From positions 310,001-374,000 of the forward strand of contig NZ_AAUW01000002.1 in the NCBI RefSeq assembly GCF_000168975.1: 64,000 nt of DNA, read 5' to 3'. The translations under genes were made by a program, and so were the position numbers. Source of the DNA: Roseibium aggregatum IAM 12614 (lineage in GTDB: Bacteria > Pseudomonadota > Alphaproteobacteria > Rhizobiales > Stappiaceae). Below the pieces are notes generated by a model. It worked only from the letters and a program-made list of their open reading frames with translations. It did not search any database and was not told where the DNA came from. Shown piece after piece: positions 8,721-17,728 of this stretch (the stretch's first letter is position 1; every line of letters starts with the position of its first letter).

Positions 8721-8741
8721 ACGGCGGCCGAAAACCGCCGT
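8721..8741 (+). terminator. Stem-loop after the leucine dehydrogenase gene
   Basis: ACGGCGG and CCGCCGT form a 7-bp GC-rich stem around a 7-nt loop, 21 bp after the stop codon. It lacks a clear T-tract, so it may be a weak or Rho-assisted terminator. Confidence 0.4.
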
Positions 8742-8825
8742 TGACGGCTTGGCCCGCTTCCCGGCTTTGCCTGGTCGGCACGTTGTTCGGCAACGCACGA
8801 ACAAGTGCCACAAATCCTCAAGGGA

Positions 8826-8857
8826 TCAGCGTTCAGCGTTCAGCGTTCAGCGTTCAG
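8826..8857. repeat. Heptanucleotide tandem repeat (TCAGCGT, about 4.6 copies)
   Basis: Four perfect copies of TCAGCGT plus a partial TCAG lie at the 3' end of the TetR-family gene. The stop codon of that gene (8854-8856, minus strand) is formed by the last partial unit; the full copies lie beyond it. Such runs vary in copy number by slippage. Confidence 0.85.
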
Positions 8858-9393
8858 GAAAACTGGCTCTCGTTCGAGACTTTGAACATCTGCCTTACAA
8901 GACTTTTTGCGTCTTCCACGGCCACTTCGCCCATTTCGGCATAACAGGCCGTGACACCTTCATGCAGCAGATAGAGCCTGGAAGCGAAGCTTTCCTGTCC
9001 GCTCAACTCGCCGAAGAATTGCAGCAACTCACCCTTGTGCCGCTTGACCATTGCCGCGATTTCGGTGCTGCCGGGATTGGCCGCAAGCGCCTGACGAAAC
9101 AGACATTCCTTACCGGCGGTCATGCGCATCCAGCCCCCCAGCTTGTCGAAAAGCTGAACGGTGGCCTCCAGTCCGGGGGAACTCACGCCTTCGCGCACGT
9201 AAGACAGATAACGCCGGTGCCTATATTCAAGAGCTCCCAGCACCATGGCTTCGCGCGATGGAAAATGACGGTAAAGCGTCCGCATGCTGACACCGGCACC
9301 GGCCCTCAGCTCGGGAACGCTCGGTTCGGCGAACCCGCGGCTCCAGAAGACCTCTTCAAGACGTGCAGCAATGTGCTCTTGCGCGTTTTCCAT
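8854..9393 (-). CDS. TetR/AcrR-family transcriptional regulator
   Basis: DNA-binding repressor of about 179 residues. The N-terminal helix-turn-helix has VPELRAGAGVSMRTLYRHFP followed by SREAMVLGALEYRH. The rest is an all-helical ligand and dimerisation domain with no assignable ligand. The start at 9393 (MENAQEHIAARLEEVF) is preceded by GAAGG; an earlier ATG at 9444 would add an atypical tail before the first TetR helix. The next gene on the left is leucine dehydrogenase in convergent orientation, so the target is unclear and could be its own promoter. Confidence 0.85.
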   Translation of the reverse strand: MENAQEHIAARLEEVFWSRGFAEPSVPELRAGAGVSMRTLYRHFPSREAMVLGALEYRHRRYLSYVREGVSSPGLEATVQLFDKLGGWMRMTAGKECLFRQALAANPGSTEIAAMVKRHKGELLQFFGELSGQESFASRLYLLHEGVTACYAEMGEVAVEDAKSLVRQMFKVSNESQFS

Positions 9394-9588
9394 GAATAAA
9401 CCTTCGGTTTTACATTTGATTTTTTCAAGGAAAACCTTCACCAAAAGATATTTTAAGTAATTTCCCTTAAAATCCAGAATAGAGTAATTTTCAGATCTTG
9501 ATCATTCAGCAAAGTATAAAAAGGCCGACGAATTTAGGCACGAAAGGAAATATCGAGAATGCTCAAGACAACTCACATATAAAAAAAT

Positions 9589-10488
9589 TTAGTCAGAGTT
9601 TTGACCGGTCGAATACCACTCGACCAGAAAATCAACAAAGGCCCGCACCTTTGCGCTTAGATGACGCCGATGCGGATACACTGCATAAATACCACGCATC
9701 GGCTCTTCATGCGACTCCAGAAGCAGAACCAGCCTGCCGTCACGAATCTCCTTGGACACGAAAAACAGCGGCGTCCGCAGAAACCCGAGGTTACAGAGCG
9801 CTGCGTCTCGCGCCGCGGCGGCGCTGTTGACTTCCAGCGGCCCCTTCACCGTAACCGAGGTTCGCTCACCGTTGGTGTGGAAAGCCCAGTTCTGCTTGTA
9901 GCGGTAGTTCGTATCGATGATGCAGGGCCGCGTGGAAAGATCGGCGGGCACTTTGGGCGCGCCGTAGGTTTCGACGGTCTTGGGCGTGGCGCAAACCACG
10001 GTGCGAAAGGGGGCAATCTTTCGGGCGATCAGGCTGGAATCTTCGAGCTGTGCGACCCGGACTGCAAGGTCGAAACCTTCTTCCACCAGATCGACGAAAC
10101 GGTCTTCCAGCCTGAGATCCAGGTTGATCTCCGGATAGCGGACAAGAAATTGCATCATCGCCTGGTTCAAAAGGTCGTCGCCCATCGAACGGGGCGCGGA
10201 CACGCGCAACCGGCCACGCACCTCCTGATGCGAAGACTGTACGGAAGCTTGCAGATCATCGATCCGCTGCAGGATTTCCGATGCTTCCTTGTAGTAGGCC
10301 TCCCCGACTTCGGTAAGGGACACCTGACGCGTGGTCCGGTTCAGCAGACGCACGCCCAGTTCGTCCTCCAGCTCGCCAACATATTTGGAAACCAGCGCCT
10401 TGGATCGCCCCATTTCACGGGCCGCTGCGGAAAATCCATTTGAATCGACAACTTGAATGAAGCAGCGCATCCGCGTAATTGCGTCCAT
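9589..10488 (-). CDS. LysR-family transcriptional regulator
   Basis: Typical 299-residue LysR protein. The N-terminal winged helix has MDAITRMRCFIQVVDSNGFS, RSKALVSKYVGELEDELGVR and LLNRTTRQVSLTEVG. A periplasmic-binding-like effector domain follows, containing RLRVSAPRSMGDD and EEGFDLAVRVAQL. This subgroup (CrgA/AaeR-like) often regulates aromatic or redox genes, but no divergent target gene is present here. The ATG at 10488 is preceded by AAGGATGCCGG; the upstream in-frame codon adds ten residues not seen in LysR proteins. Confidence 0.9.
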   Translation of the reverse strand: MDAITRMRCFIQVVDSNGFSAAAREMGRSKALVSKYVGELEDELGVRLLNRTTRQVSLTEVGEAYYKEASEILQRIDDLQASVQSSHQEVRGRLRVSAPRSMGDDLLNQAMMQFLVRYPEINLDLRLEDRFVDLVEEGFDLAVRVAQLEDSSLIARKIAPFRTVVCATPKTVETYGAPKVPADLSTRPCIIDTNYRYKQNWAFHTNGERTSVTVKGPLEVNSAAAARDAALCNLGFLRTPLFFVSKEIRDGRLVLLLESHEEPMRGIYAVYPHRRHLSAKVRAFVDFLVEWYSTGQNSD

Positions 10489-10585
10489 CCGGCATCCTTC
10501 CCGTTCGGGCCATCGCAAAGACCCTGCTTAGCGTATTTTCCAGCGGACGGTCAAAGGCTTCACCGAGCGGGTTCCGGCCGGACGA

Positions 10586-11086
10586 TCACTCCCGGACGGG
10601 CCTTTTCCGACGACCAACGCGGACGGCACCGATCAGAAGACGCATAACCAGAAGCCCGCCAAGCGCTCCGACACCTGCGCTGGCAAATCCGGCGGGTGTC
10701 ACCGGCACGGCCGGCTCGTAGTCCGTGGCCGTTGCCTGCGCCAGGGTTGGATCGAAACCGCGTGCAAAGATGATCATACGGTCCAGCGGCCCGGCCGTTT
10801 CCAGCTCTGCACGCTGCAACTTCAGCCGGCTCAATCGGATTTCGGCATTCAGCATGCTGTCGCCGCGCGACCTGATGAAGGGATCCTCGGAGGATTTCTG
10901 GCGCGCAATGGCTTCTGCCGGCGTCAGCCCGTGGCGGGCGGCATCGCGGTTGAAGTCGGCCAGTATTTCTTCCAGAGCATCGATGGCTCCACCAAGCCGC
11001 TGGCGGTATTGCTGCGTGAACTCTGGCAACTGGGATGTCGCGGTTCCACTCAGCAACATGACGATCAGCATCATGATACGTGCCAT
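10586..11086 (-). CDS. DUF2937 family membrane-anchored protein
   Basis: A 166-residue protein of unknown function. It has an N-terminal hydrophobic segment (MARIMMLIVMLLSGT), a helical extracytoplasmic part (FTQQYRQRLGGAIDALEEI, LSRLKLQRAELETA) and a C-terminal membrane helix (about 134-154). This pattern matches DUF2937, whose members are found beside various envelope genes. It follows the WD40 gene by 35 bp in the same direction and may be the third gene of the CobW operon. No catalytic motif is visible. Confidence 0.75.
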   Translation of the reverse strand: MARIMMLIVMLLSGTATSQLPEFTQQYRQRLGGAIDALEEILADFNRDAARHGLTPAEAIARQKSSEDPFIRSRGDSMLNAEIRLSRLKLQRAELETAGPLDRMIIFARGFDPTLAQATATDYEPAVPVTPAGFASAGVGALGGLLVMRLLIGAVRVGRRKRPVRE

Positions 11087-11121
11087 CGGATGTCAGGACC
11101 TCCCTTGCCTGCCACTGGCGG

Positions 11122-12099
11122 TCAGTCCTGCAGACTGATAATCCCGGCTTCCGCGGTTTCCGTTCCAAAGACCAGCCGAACGCCATCGGCGTCCCACGTC
11201 ATGCTCGACACCGGGCCCAGACCTGGCCGCCGCAGCAGCACCTCGGCATTGTCCTCGAAACGGCACATCAGGATCATGCCGTCCTGATAGCCGACCGCAA
11301 CGACATCTTCCTTCGGATGGCAGGCAACGGCACTGACAAGATTGTCGCCCCTTGTGCCCAACTGCAAGGGCGTCTGTCCCATCGGTCCGGTCTTGCCGAA
11401 GAACGGCCAGAGGATCGCGGCATTGGCACCGGACGTTGCCAGATACCGTCCCTTGACCGACCAGCTGAACGACTTGACCTTGGCCGGATAGCCCGTCATG
11501 CGCATGTCCTGGCTGTCCGAAAGGCGCCAGCCATGCAAGGCGTTTTCCTGCATAGCGGAGACAACATACTTGCCGTCAGGCGAGAAGCTTACCCCCAGAT
11601 GCGCGCCCTTCCAGCTCAGATCGACCGGCGCCCCCTCCGTCCCGGCCCACCAGAGCGTTACGCCGTCGTAGCGCCCGACCGCAAGCCGCATGCCCTTGGG
11701 CGCGAAGGCCAGTCCGCCGACAGCACGGTCATGGGCAAATTCCTTTTCCCGTCCATCCGCGAAACGCACCCAGGCGGTGCGGCCGCTGGCGAAAGCCAGC
11801 GCACCGGAGGGGCCGGCGGCAATCAGGTCGATCCACTTGCGCGGCCGTTCGGCAACGCATTCGCTCGACCCGTCCGTCGCACTCACAAAGATGCAGCCGT
11901 CGTCGCCGGACGTGATCAACCCCTTGCCGTCGATGGTCGGCTCGGCCGCCAGAAGCCCCGCCTTGTGAGGTCTCAGTTTCGTTTCGCCCTGTCCGGAAAG
12001 AACGATGTCGCCTTCTCCGGACGCAAAAAAGGCAGTGTCTTTCAGATAGCCGGCGCGGACGACGTAGCCATCCACCTCAACGGGAGCAACTGTCGGCAA
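11122..12099 (-). CDS. WD40 repeat beta-propeller protein
   Basis: A 325-residue protein made of repeated WD40-like blades, for example HLGVSFSPDGKYVVSAMQEN, VKSFSWSVKGRYLATSG, SAVACHPKEDVVAVGYQDG and SSMTWDADGVRLVFGT. No signal peptide is evident, so it is probably cytoplasmic and acts as a protein-interaction platform. It starts at a TTG with GGAAGAAG upstream, only 12 bp after the CobW gene, and this CobW-WD40 pairing suggests a joint role in metal delivery. The propeller surface may hold the CobW GTPase or its client; this is inference from the operon. Confidence 0.8.
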   Translation of the reverse strand: MPTVAPVEVDGYVVRAGYLKDTAFFASGEGDIVLSGQGETKLRPHKAGLLAAEPTIDGKGLITSGDDGCIFVSATDGSSECVAERPRKWIDLIAAGPSGALAFASGRTAWVRFADGREKEFAHDRAVGGLAFAPKGMRLAVGRYDGVTLWWAGTEGAPVDLSWKGAHLGVSFSPDGKYVVSAMQENALHGWRLSDSQDMRMTGYPAKVKSFSWSVKGRYLATSGANAAILWPFFGKTGPMGQTPLQLGTRGDNLVSAVACHPKEDVVAVGYQDGMILMCRFEDNAEVLLRRPGLGPVSSMTWDADGVRLVFGTETAEAGIISLQD

Positions 12100-12111
12100 G
12101 TGTCTTCTTCC

Positions 12112-13206
12112 TTATTGCGCGGCGCAGGCCTGGAAACTGTCTTTCAGAACATCCCAGTTGAGATCGCGGCCGATGAACACCAGGCGGCTTTCGCGCGGTT
12201 CATCGTCTTTCCAGTCGCGCTGATGATCGCCTTCTACAATCATGTGAACGCCCTGGATGACATATCGTTGCGGATCGCCCTTGAAGGCAAGGATGCCCTT
12301 CAGGCGCAGGATGTTCGGACCCTGAACCTGCGTCACCTGGTTGATCCAGGGAAAGAACATGTTGGGGTCGAGATCGCCTGCCTTCAACGAAATGCTCTTC
12401 ACCGAATGGGGATCGTCATGGTGATGATGGTGATGCCCGTGCCCGTGCCCGTGCCCGTGTTCGTGCCCATGCCCGTGATGATGATCATGGTCGTGGTGGT
12501 GGTCGTGGTCGCAATCGGGTCCGCATTCATCGGCATGGTGGCCATGCTCCAGGAAATGCGGATCGAGCGAGAGGATCCGGTCGAGATCGAATGCCCCCCG
12601 GTCGAGCACCTTGGCGATATCGATGCCGCACCGCTCGCTTTGGTGAAGCACGGCATACGGATTGATCGAGCGGATGCGCGCCTCGACGGTGGCCAGTTCT
12701 TCGGCCGATACGAGATCGGTCTTGTTGACCAGGATCACGTCGGCAAAGGCAATCTGGTCTTCGGCCTCTTCGGTGTCTTCCAGCCGCTGAAGGACATGGC
12801 GGGCATCGACCACGGCAACGACAGCGTCAAGTTTGGCAGCCGCGCGCACATCGTCGTCCATGAAGAAAGTCTGCGCGACAGGGGCCGGATCGGCAACGCC
12901 GGTGGTCTCCACGATGATCGCGTCAAAGGCGTTCTTGCGCTTCATCAGGTTCTGCACCGTGCGGATCAGATCGCCCCGTACCGTGCAGCAGATGCAGCCG
13001 TTGTTCATTTCGAAGATTTCTTCGTCGGATTCGACAAGCAGATCGTTGTCGATACCGACTTCACCAAATTCATTGACGATGACGGCATACCGCTGACCAT
13101 GGTTTTCGGTCAGGATCCGGTTGAGAAGGGTGGTCTTGCCGGCCCCCAGATACCCCGTCAACACGGTAACGGGAATCTGTGCCTGGCTGTCCTGGGTCGC
13201 AGTCAT
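12112..13206 (-). CDS. CobW/COG0523 family GTP-dependent metallochaperone
   Basis: G3E-class GTPase that hands metal ions to client enzymes. From MTATQ, the Walker A motif is GYLGAGKT (18-25), the metal-binding CxCC is at 71-74 (NNGCICC), and NKTD is present. A loop at about 220-267 is extraordinarily rich in His ([20 protein letters not shown] and on), and the CobW C-terminal domain follows. Such His loops are typical of zinc-related members. The start at 13206 was chosen for its ribosome site (AGGAAAG) and because the Walker A loop is normally near the N-terminus. It is first in a likely operon with the WD40 and DUF2937 genes. Confidence 0.92.
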   Translation of the reverse strand: MTATQDSQAQIPVTVLTGYLGAGKTTLLNRILTENHGQRYAVIVNEFGEVGIDNDLLVESDEEIFEMNNGCICCTVRGDLIRTVQNLMKRKNAFDAIIVETTGVADPAPVAQTFFMDDDVRAAAKLDAVVAVVDARHVLQRLEDTEEAEDQIAFADVILVNKTDLVSAEELATVEARIRSINPYAVLHQSERCGIDIAKVLDRGAFDLDRILSLDPHFLEHGHHADECGPDCDHDHHHDHDHHHGHGHEHGHGHGHGHHHHHHDDPHSVKSISLKAGDLDPNMFFPWINQVTQVQGPNILRLKGILAFKGDPQRYVIQGVHMIVEGDHQRDWKDDEPRESRLVFIGRDLNWDVLKDSFQACAAQ

Positions 13207-13424
13207 TGCGCGCTTTCCTGGCAGGAGAAAAAGGGTCGCCCGCCGGTCAGCGGGCCGCTTGGGCGCGAATATAAGCATTTCGCTGCCGCATTGGGAGGGT
13301 ACCCGGGAAATTTCCCTCACCTGCTCCCGCCTGTGGACACTCGCCCGAACGCTTTGTCCGTTCTTCAGCCTTTTCAAATCCTTGTCTGCAGCATTAACGT
13401 CGCCAGCAGGAAGCGCGCACAGGC

Positions 13425-14618
13425 ATGGAGACCGAAATGCTGCACACGATTGGCGGATTTGACCGGATTGGCGAGGAAAATGCGTTTGCCGTGCTGGCAC
13501 GGGCAACGCAACTTGCCGAACAGGGACGCGACATCATCAATCTGGGCATCGGCCAGCCGGATTTCAAAACACCGGATCACATCGTGGAAGCGGCCATCAA
13601 GGCCCTGCGCGACGGTCAGCACGGCTACACACCGGCAACCGGCATCGCCCCCTTGCGCGAAGCCGTTTGCGCCGATCTCCTGAAACGTCATGGTGTGGAA
13701 ACCGATCCCGGCAACGTTCTGATCGTTCCGGGCGGCAAGGTCACCATGTTCATGGCGATCTTGATGTTCGGCGAACCGGGCAGCGAAATTCTCTACCCCG
13801 ATCCGGGCTTCCCGATCTACCGGTCGATGATCGAGTTCACCGGCGCCCGTCCCGTACCCGTTCCGATCCGCGAGGAAAATGACTTCGCTTTTTCCGCCGA
13901 AGAGACGCTGTCGCTGATCAACGACAAGACCCGGTTGCTGATCCTGAATTCTCCGGCCAATCCGACGGGAGGCGTCACGCCACGCGCCGAGATCGAAAAA
14001 CTGGTTGCCGGGCTGGAACGATTTCCCGATGTCGCCGTCCTGTCGGACGAAATCTATTCGCAGATGACCTACGACGGCATGGAGCACGTCTCCTTGCTGG
14101 GCTTTCCGTCGCTGAGCGACCGGCTCATCCTGCTCGACGGCTGGTCCAAGACCTACGCCATGACCGGCTGGCGGATGGGCTTTTCCCTCTGGCCCGACGG
14201 CCTGATCGACAAGGCGCGCAAACTGGCGGTGAACGCCTGGTCCTGCGTCAACGCGCCGGCCCAGTTCGGTGCCCTTGCCGCTCTCACTGGACCGCAAACC
14301 GCTGTCGCGGACATGGTTCGGGAGTTCGACGGCCGGCGCAAGGTGACGGTTGACGGTCTCAATGCCATCGAAGGCATTTCCTGCCGCGTCCCACTCGGCG
14401 CCTTTTACGCCTTCCCGAACATCAGCAAGACCGGCTGGAAGGCCAAGGAACTTGCTTCAGCCCTGCTGGAAGACGCTGGCGTCGCAGTCATTGGCGGCCC
14501 CGACTTTGGCGTATTGGGCGAAGGATATATCAGGCTGTCTTACGCGAATTCGACTGCCAACATCCGCGATGCGCTGGTGCGGATCGAAAATTTCCTGAAG
14601 GGAAACCGCAAGACCTGA
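13425..14618 (+). CDS. Pyridoxal-phosphate aminotransferase, class I/II (aspartate aminotransferase-like)
   Basis: Cytoplasmic PLP enzyme of the AspC fold that transfers amino groups between amino acids and 2-oxoacids. Motifs include [30 protein letters not shown], the NSPANPTGG asparagine loop, [10 protein letters not shown] (PLP Asp and Tyr) and the Schiff-base lysine in [15 protein letters not shown]. The C-terminal Arg that binds the carboxylate is in [10 protein letters not shown]. The 397-residue length is typical. Substrate range is uncertain, since aspartate, alanine and aromatic members look alike. It is divergent from the CobW operon and is probably monocistronic. Confidence 0.88.
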   Translation: METEMLHTIGGFDRIGEENAFAVLARATQLAEQGRDIINLGIGQPDFKTPDHIVEAAIKALRDGQHGYTPATGIAPLREAVCADLLKRHGVETDPGNVLIVPGGKVTMFMAILMFGEPGSEILYPDPGFPIYRSMIEFTGARPVPVPIREENDFAFSAEETLSLINDKTRLLILNSPANPTGGVTPRAEIEKLVAGLERFPDVAVLSDEIYSQMTYDGMEHVSLLGFPSLSDRLILLDGWSKTYAMTGWRMGFSLWPDGLIDKARKLAVNAWSCVNAPAQFGALAALTGPQTAVADMVREFDGRRKVTVDGLNAIEGISCRVPLGAFYAFPNISKTGWKAKELASALLEDAGVAVIGGPDFGVLGEGYIRLSYANSTANIRDALVRIENFLKGNRKT

Positions 14619-14768
14619 CCGCTCGCAAAAATACTGATCACCTGACTCGGCAAAGGTTAATGCGGGCATTTTCTTCAAGATATCTTCCGTTACGTATCCC
14701 TTTTATTAAACTTTTATTGCCTTGAATGGCGCTCGGGCCCGCGCGATGGCACGACAACGGGGACGCAT

Positions 14769-16940
14769 ATGAACGAGAACATCACTCTGGATCTTGAACA
14801 GACGTTCGGTGAACTCAACGAATGCGTCATCGTCACCAACCCCGAGCGCATCATTGTTTTCGCGAACAAGGCCATGGCCCGGCTGCTCAAGGTCGACCGT
14901 GAAGAGGTTGTCGGCACGACGACAAAACGATTTTTCGCCGACCCGAACCAGTTCGCCCAGATGGCAGAACTTTACCAGTCGCCGACGGATCAGCGGAACC
15001 GCAAGGCCTATGCAATTGACCTGGTTCTCGAAGACAGTTCGACCGTATCCGTCGAGGTGGTCAGCGCCCCCCTGTTTGATGAAGCGCACAATCTGACCGG
15101 CATCCTGTTCATCGCGAGAGATCTTGCCGAGCGAAGGGCACTCGAAACCAAGCTCAGTGATATCGCCCTGACGCTTGAAGATGCTCTCGATGCGATTTCG
15201 GAAGGTTTTGCGCTCTACGACAAGGATGACCGCCTGGTCATCTGCAACGACAATTACCGCGAGATCTATGCCAACTCGGCTCCGGCCATGTTCCCCGGCA
15301 ACCGCTTCGAAGACATCCTGCGTTTTGGCCTGAACCGGAAACAATACGACACAGGCGGCCTGTCGGACGACGACTGGCTGCAGGAGCGTCTCCGCCGGCA
15401 TCTGGCCGGGGACGGTTCGGTCCTTGAACAAAACCTTGCGGACGGCCGCTGGCTACGTATTTCCGAAACCAGGACCCGCAACGGCGGCATCGCCGGCATC
15501 CGGTTCGACATCACCGAACTTAAGGAAGCACGGGCGAAGGCGGAAAATGCCTACAAGAACCTGTCCCTGATGGCAGACAACATTGTCGCCAGCGTCACCG
15601 AGGTAGACCTGGACGGCAAATGCGTCTTCATCAACAAGACTGCCTGTGACTGGTTCAACGACACAGCGGACAATCTTGTCGGCACGCGGCTGCGCGACCG
15701 GTTGCCCTGGAAGGAGCGCGAAACCATCCGCGCGGTCTTCGAGGAAGCGACAAGAGGCGAAAAGGTTTCGACCGAAATCAGCTTGCATTTTCCCGACGGC
15801 ATTTTGCGCGAATGCATGATGAGCTGTAACCCCCGCTTTGACGACAGCGGTTCGGTTGAAGCAATTGTTGTGCTGATTTCCGACATAACCGACAGGAAGA
15901 AGACCGAGCGCACGCTGGCCGAACTCTACGCCATCACCTCGACACGTGAACTCGGCCACGAAGACAAGATCGCCGAAATCCTGCGTCTCGGCACGGAGCA
16001 TTTCGAAGTTCCCTTCGGCATCATCAGCCATGTGATCGATGACCACTACACGATCACCCACGCCCAGAGCCCGAACGGCGAGCTGGCCCCCGGCTCGTCA
16101 TTTCCGCTGCAGGACACCTACTGTCTGCTGACGCTCAGGAGCGATGAGCCGACCGCGACCGCCAACGCCTCGAACTCGGAATTCGCCAAACATCCGTGCC
16201 ATCAGATCTTCAACCTGGAGACCTACATCGGCGCTCCGCTTCTGGTCGATGGCGAAGTTCACGGGACAATCAACTTCACGGCGCCGGACGTGCGCAAACG
16301 GGCGTTTACCGCGTCAGATCTTCAGATCGTCCGGCAATTTGCCGATTGGGTCGGGCATGAGATTGCCCGCCAGCGCGATCACCAGGCCCTGATGAATGCC
16401 AAGATCAACCTGGAACGGGTTGCCAGCATCGACGACCTGACCCAGATTCTGAACCGTCGCGCGTTCCTGGAACGCGCCAACACCGAAGTTCAACGGTTCC
16501 GCCGCACCAAGCGCCCCTTCACCGCCGTGATGATGGACATCGACAAGTTCAAGCAGATCAACGATCTGTACGGCCACGCGACCGGCGATGAAGTTCTCAG
16601 GAAATTCGCAGATACGGTCAGCAGCGCCCTGCGTTCGGTCGATATCTTCGGCCGCGTCGGCGGCGAAGAATTCTGCATGATCCTGCACAACGCCGATCTG
16701 GAAGATGCCATGCTGGTGTGTGAGCGACTACGGCAGCGGATCATTGCGGAGTGCCAGCTCGACATCGTCAAACAGACCGTCACCTGCAGTATGGGTCTTG
16801 CCGCCGTCGCCAGGGAAGACCTGGAATTTTCAACACTCATGCAAAAGGCAGACACGGCGCTTTACGAAGCCAAGTCAACCGGCCGCAACAAATGCGTGAC
16901 CTGCAAGGCTCCGCAATCGGAGCATACGCCGGCCGTCTGA
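14769..16940 (+). CDS. PAS/GAF-domain diguanylate cyclase
   Basis: Predicted cytoplasmic sensor enzyme making cyclic di-GMP from two GTP. Domains in order are PAS (about 10-125), a PAS-7 type domain (about 135-255, ISEGFALYDKDDRLV), a third PAS (about 260-385, with VVLISDITDRKKTE), GAF (about 400-535) and GGDEF (about 555-715). The active site reads GRVGGEEFCMIL (GGEEF form), with DIDKFKQINDLYGH before it, so it should be active. No EAL domain or membrane helix is seen. PAS and GAF domains could sense redox or small ligands. It stands alone, with 15-bp tandem repeats just after the stop. Confidence 0.92.
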   Translation: MNENITLDLEQTFGELNECVIVTNPERIIVFANKAMARLLKVDREEVVGTTTKRFFADPNQFAQMAELYQSPTDQRNRKAYAIDLVLEDSSTVSVEVVSAPLFDEAHNLTGILFIARDLAERRALETKLSDIALTLEDALDAISEGFALYDKDDRLVICNDNYREIYANSAPAMFPGNRFEDILRFGLNRKQYDTGGLSDDDWLQERLRRHLAGDGSVLEQNLADGRWLRISETRTRNGGIAGIRFDITELKEARAKAENAYKNLSLMADNIVASVTEVDLDGKCVFINKTACDWFNDTADNLVGTRLRDRLPWKERETIRAVFEEATRGEKVSTEISLHFPDGILRECMMSCNPRFDDSGSVEAIVVLISDITDRKKTERTLAELYAITSTRELGHEDKIAEILRLGTEHFEVPFGIISHVIDDHYTITHAQSPNGELAPGSSFPLQDTYCLLTLRSDEPTATANASNSEFAKHPCHQIFNLETYIGAPLLVDGEVHGTINFTAPDVRKRAFTASDLQIVRQFADWVGHEIARQRDHQALMNAKINLERVASIDDLTQILNRRAFLERANTEVQRFRRTKRPFTAVMMDIDKFKQINDLYGHATGDEVLRKFADTVSSALRSVDIFGRVGGEEFCMILHNADLEDAMLVCERLRQRIIAECQLDIVKQTVTCSMGLAAVAREDLEFSTLMQKADTALYEAKSTGRNKCVTCKAPQSEHTPAV

Positions 16941-16948
16941 CCGGACCC

Positions 16949-16987
16949 GATCAGCTCGAACCAGATCAGCTCGAACCAGATCAGCTC
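16949..16987. repeat. 15-bp tandem repeat (about 2.6 copies)
   Basis: GATCAGCTCGAACCA occurs twice in full and once in part, starting 8 bp after the diguanylate cyclase stop codon. Slippage or a minor duplication explains it; no function is apparent. Confidence 0.85.
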
Positions 16988-17285
16988 TAAATGGGCAGCC
17001 AGCCTCGAAATCGCCCCATGGCAGACGATGCCGTAGCGTTTTCCCCGGTACGCGCGCGAAATTCAGACCTTTTTTTCGATCTGGGCGCGCCAATATGTCG
17101 CGTCACAGCCTGTTCTTGCCGCTCTTTTGACGCCACCCTCCGCATATGCGACAGTAGTCTAATCACAGCGGAGCGGGACAAAACGACATTACCTTAAAAT
17201 GGAATACTAAAACGGCCCCTCCGCGCGCGGACCTCTATGGCTTGAATCTTTTATATTCTTGCCCGAACAGATCTTGGAGGGACAT
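16988..17285. other. Intergenic region before the stress-protein gene
   Basis: About 300 bp without a convincing gene; short open stretches have no recognisable motifs. The right part becomes AT-rich (ttttatattctt near 17249-17260), which suits the promoter of the downstream universal stress protein-BCCT pair. No clear palindrome was seen. Confidence 0.4.
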
Positions 17286-17699
17286 TTGTTCACAAAAATA
17301 CTAGTACCGATTGACTTGGCCCACGCAGATAAACTTGAAAAAGCCATCTCTGCTGGCGCTCACTTGGCCAAGACCGACAGCATTCCTGTAGTGTTTGTGG
17401 CCGTAACCTCAAATACACCCAGCGCCCTTGCCCATACACCGGACGAGTTTCGGGAAAAGCTGGCGGCTTTCGCGGCCGCCGAGGGACAGAAACACGGGAT
17501 CGAAGCATCCGGCCATGCGGAGTTCTCTCATGACCCGGCGATCGACCTTGAACATGCGATTCTCAAGGCTGTTCATGAAACGGGCGCGGACCTGGTGGTC
17601 ATGGCAACGCATATCCCGAATGTGCCGGACCATTTCTGGCCATCGAACGGCGGCCGCGTCGCAAGCCACGCAGACGTATCCGTCTTCCTTGTGAGATAA
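17286..17699 (+). CDS. Universal stress protein (UspA family)
   Basis: A 137-residue single-domain Usp protein with the family opening FTKILVPIDLAHADKLEKAI, an Ala-rich helix, and the middle strand ETGADLVVMATHIPN. The ATP-binding glycine loop (G-2x-G-9x-G-S/T) is only partly kept (NGGRVASHADVSVFLV), so nucleotide binding is uncertain. The start is a TTG at 17286, chosen because GGAGG lies 5 nt upstream. An earlier TTG at 17259 would put that site inside the coding region. It sits 29 bp before the BCCT carrier gene; stress proteins next to transporters often modulate them. Confidence 0.88.
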   Translation: MFTKILVPIDLAHADKLEKAISAGAHLAKTDSIPVVFVAVTSNTPSALAHTPDEFREKLAAFAAAEGQKHGIEASGHAEFSHDPAIDLEHAILKAVHETGADLVVMATHIPNVPDHFWPSNGGRVASHADVSVFLVR

Positions 17700-17728
17700 C
17701 CCGTTTCCCGAGCAAAAGGAGCGCTCCC

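Noticed and set aside
11080..13683. An 867-codon plus-strand frame across DUF2937, WD40 and CobW genes
   Set aside because: It is antisense to three clear proteins. Its Val/Met-Pro runs come from the opposite strand of the His-rich CobW loop.
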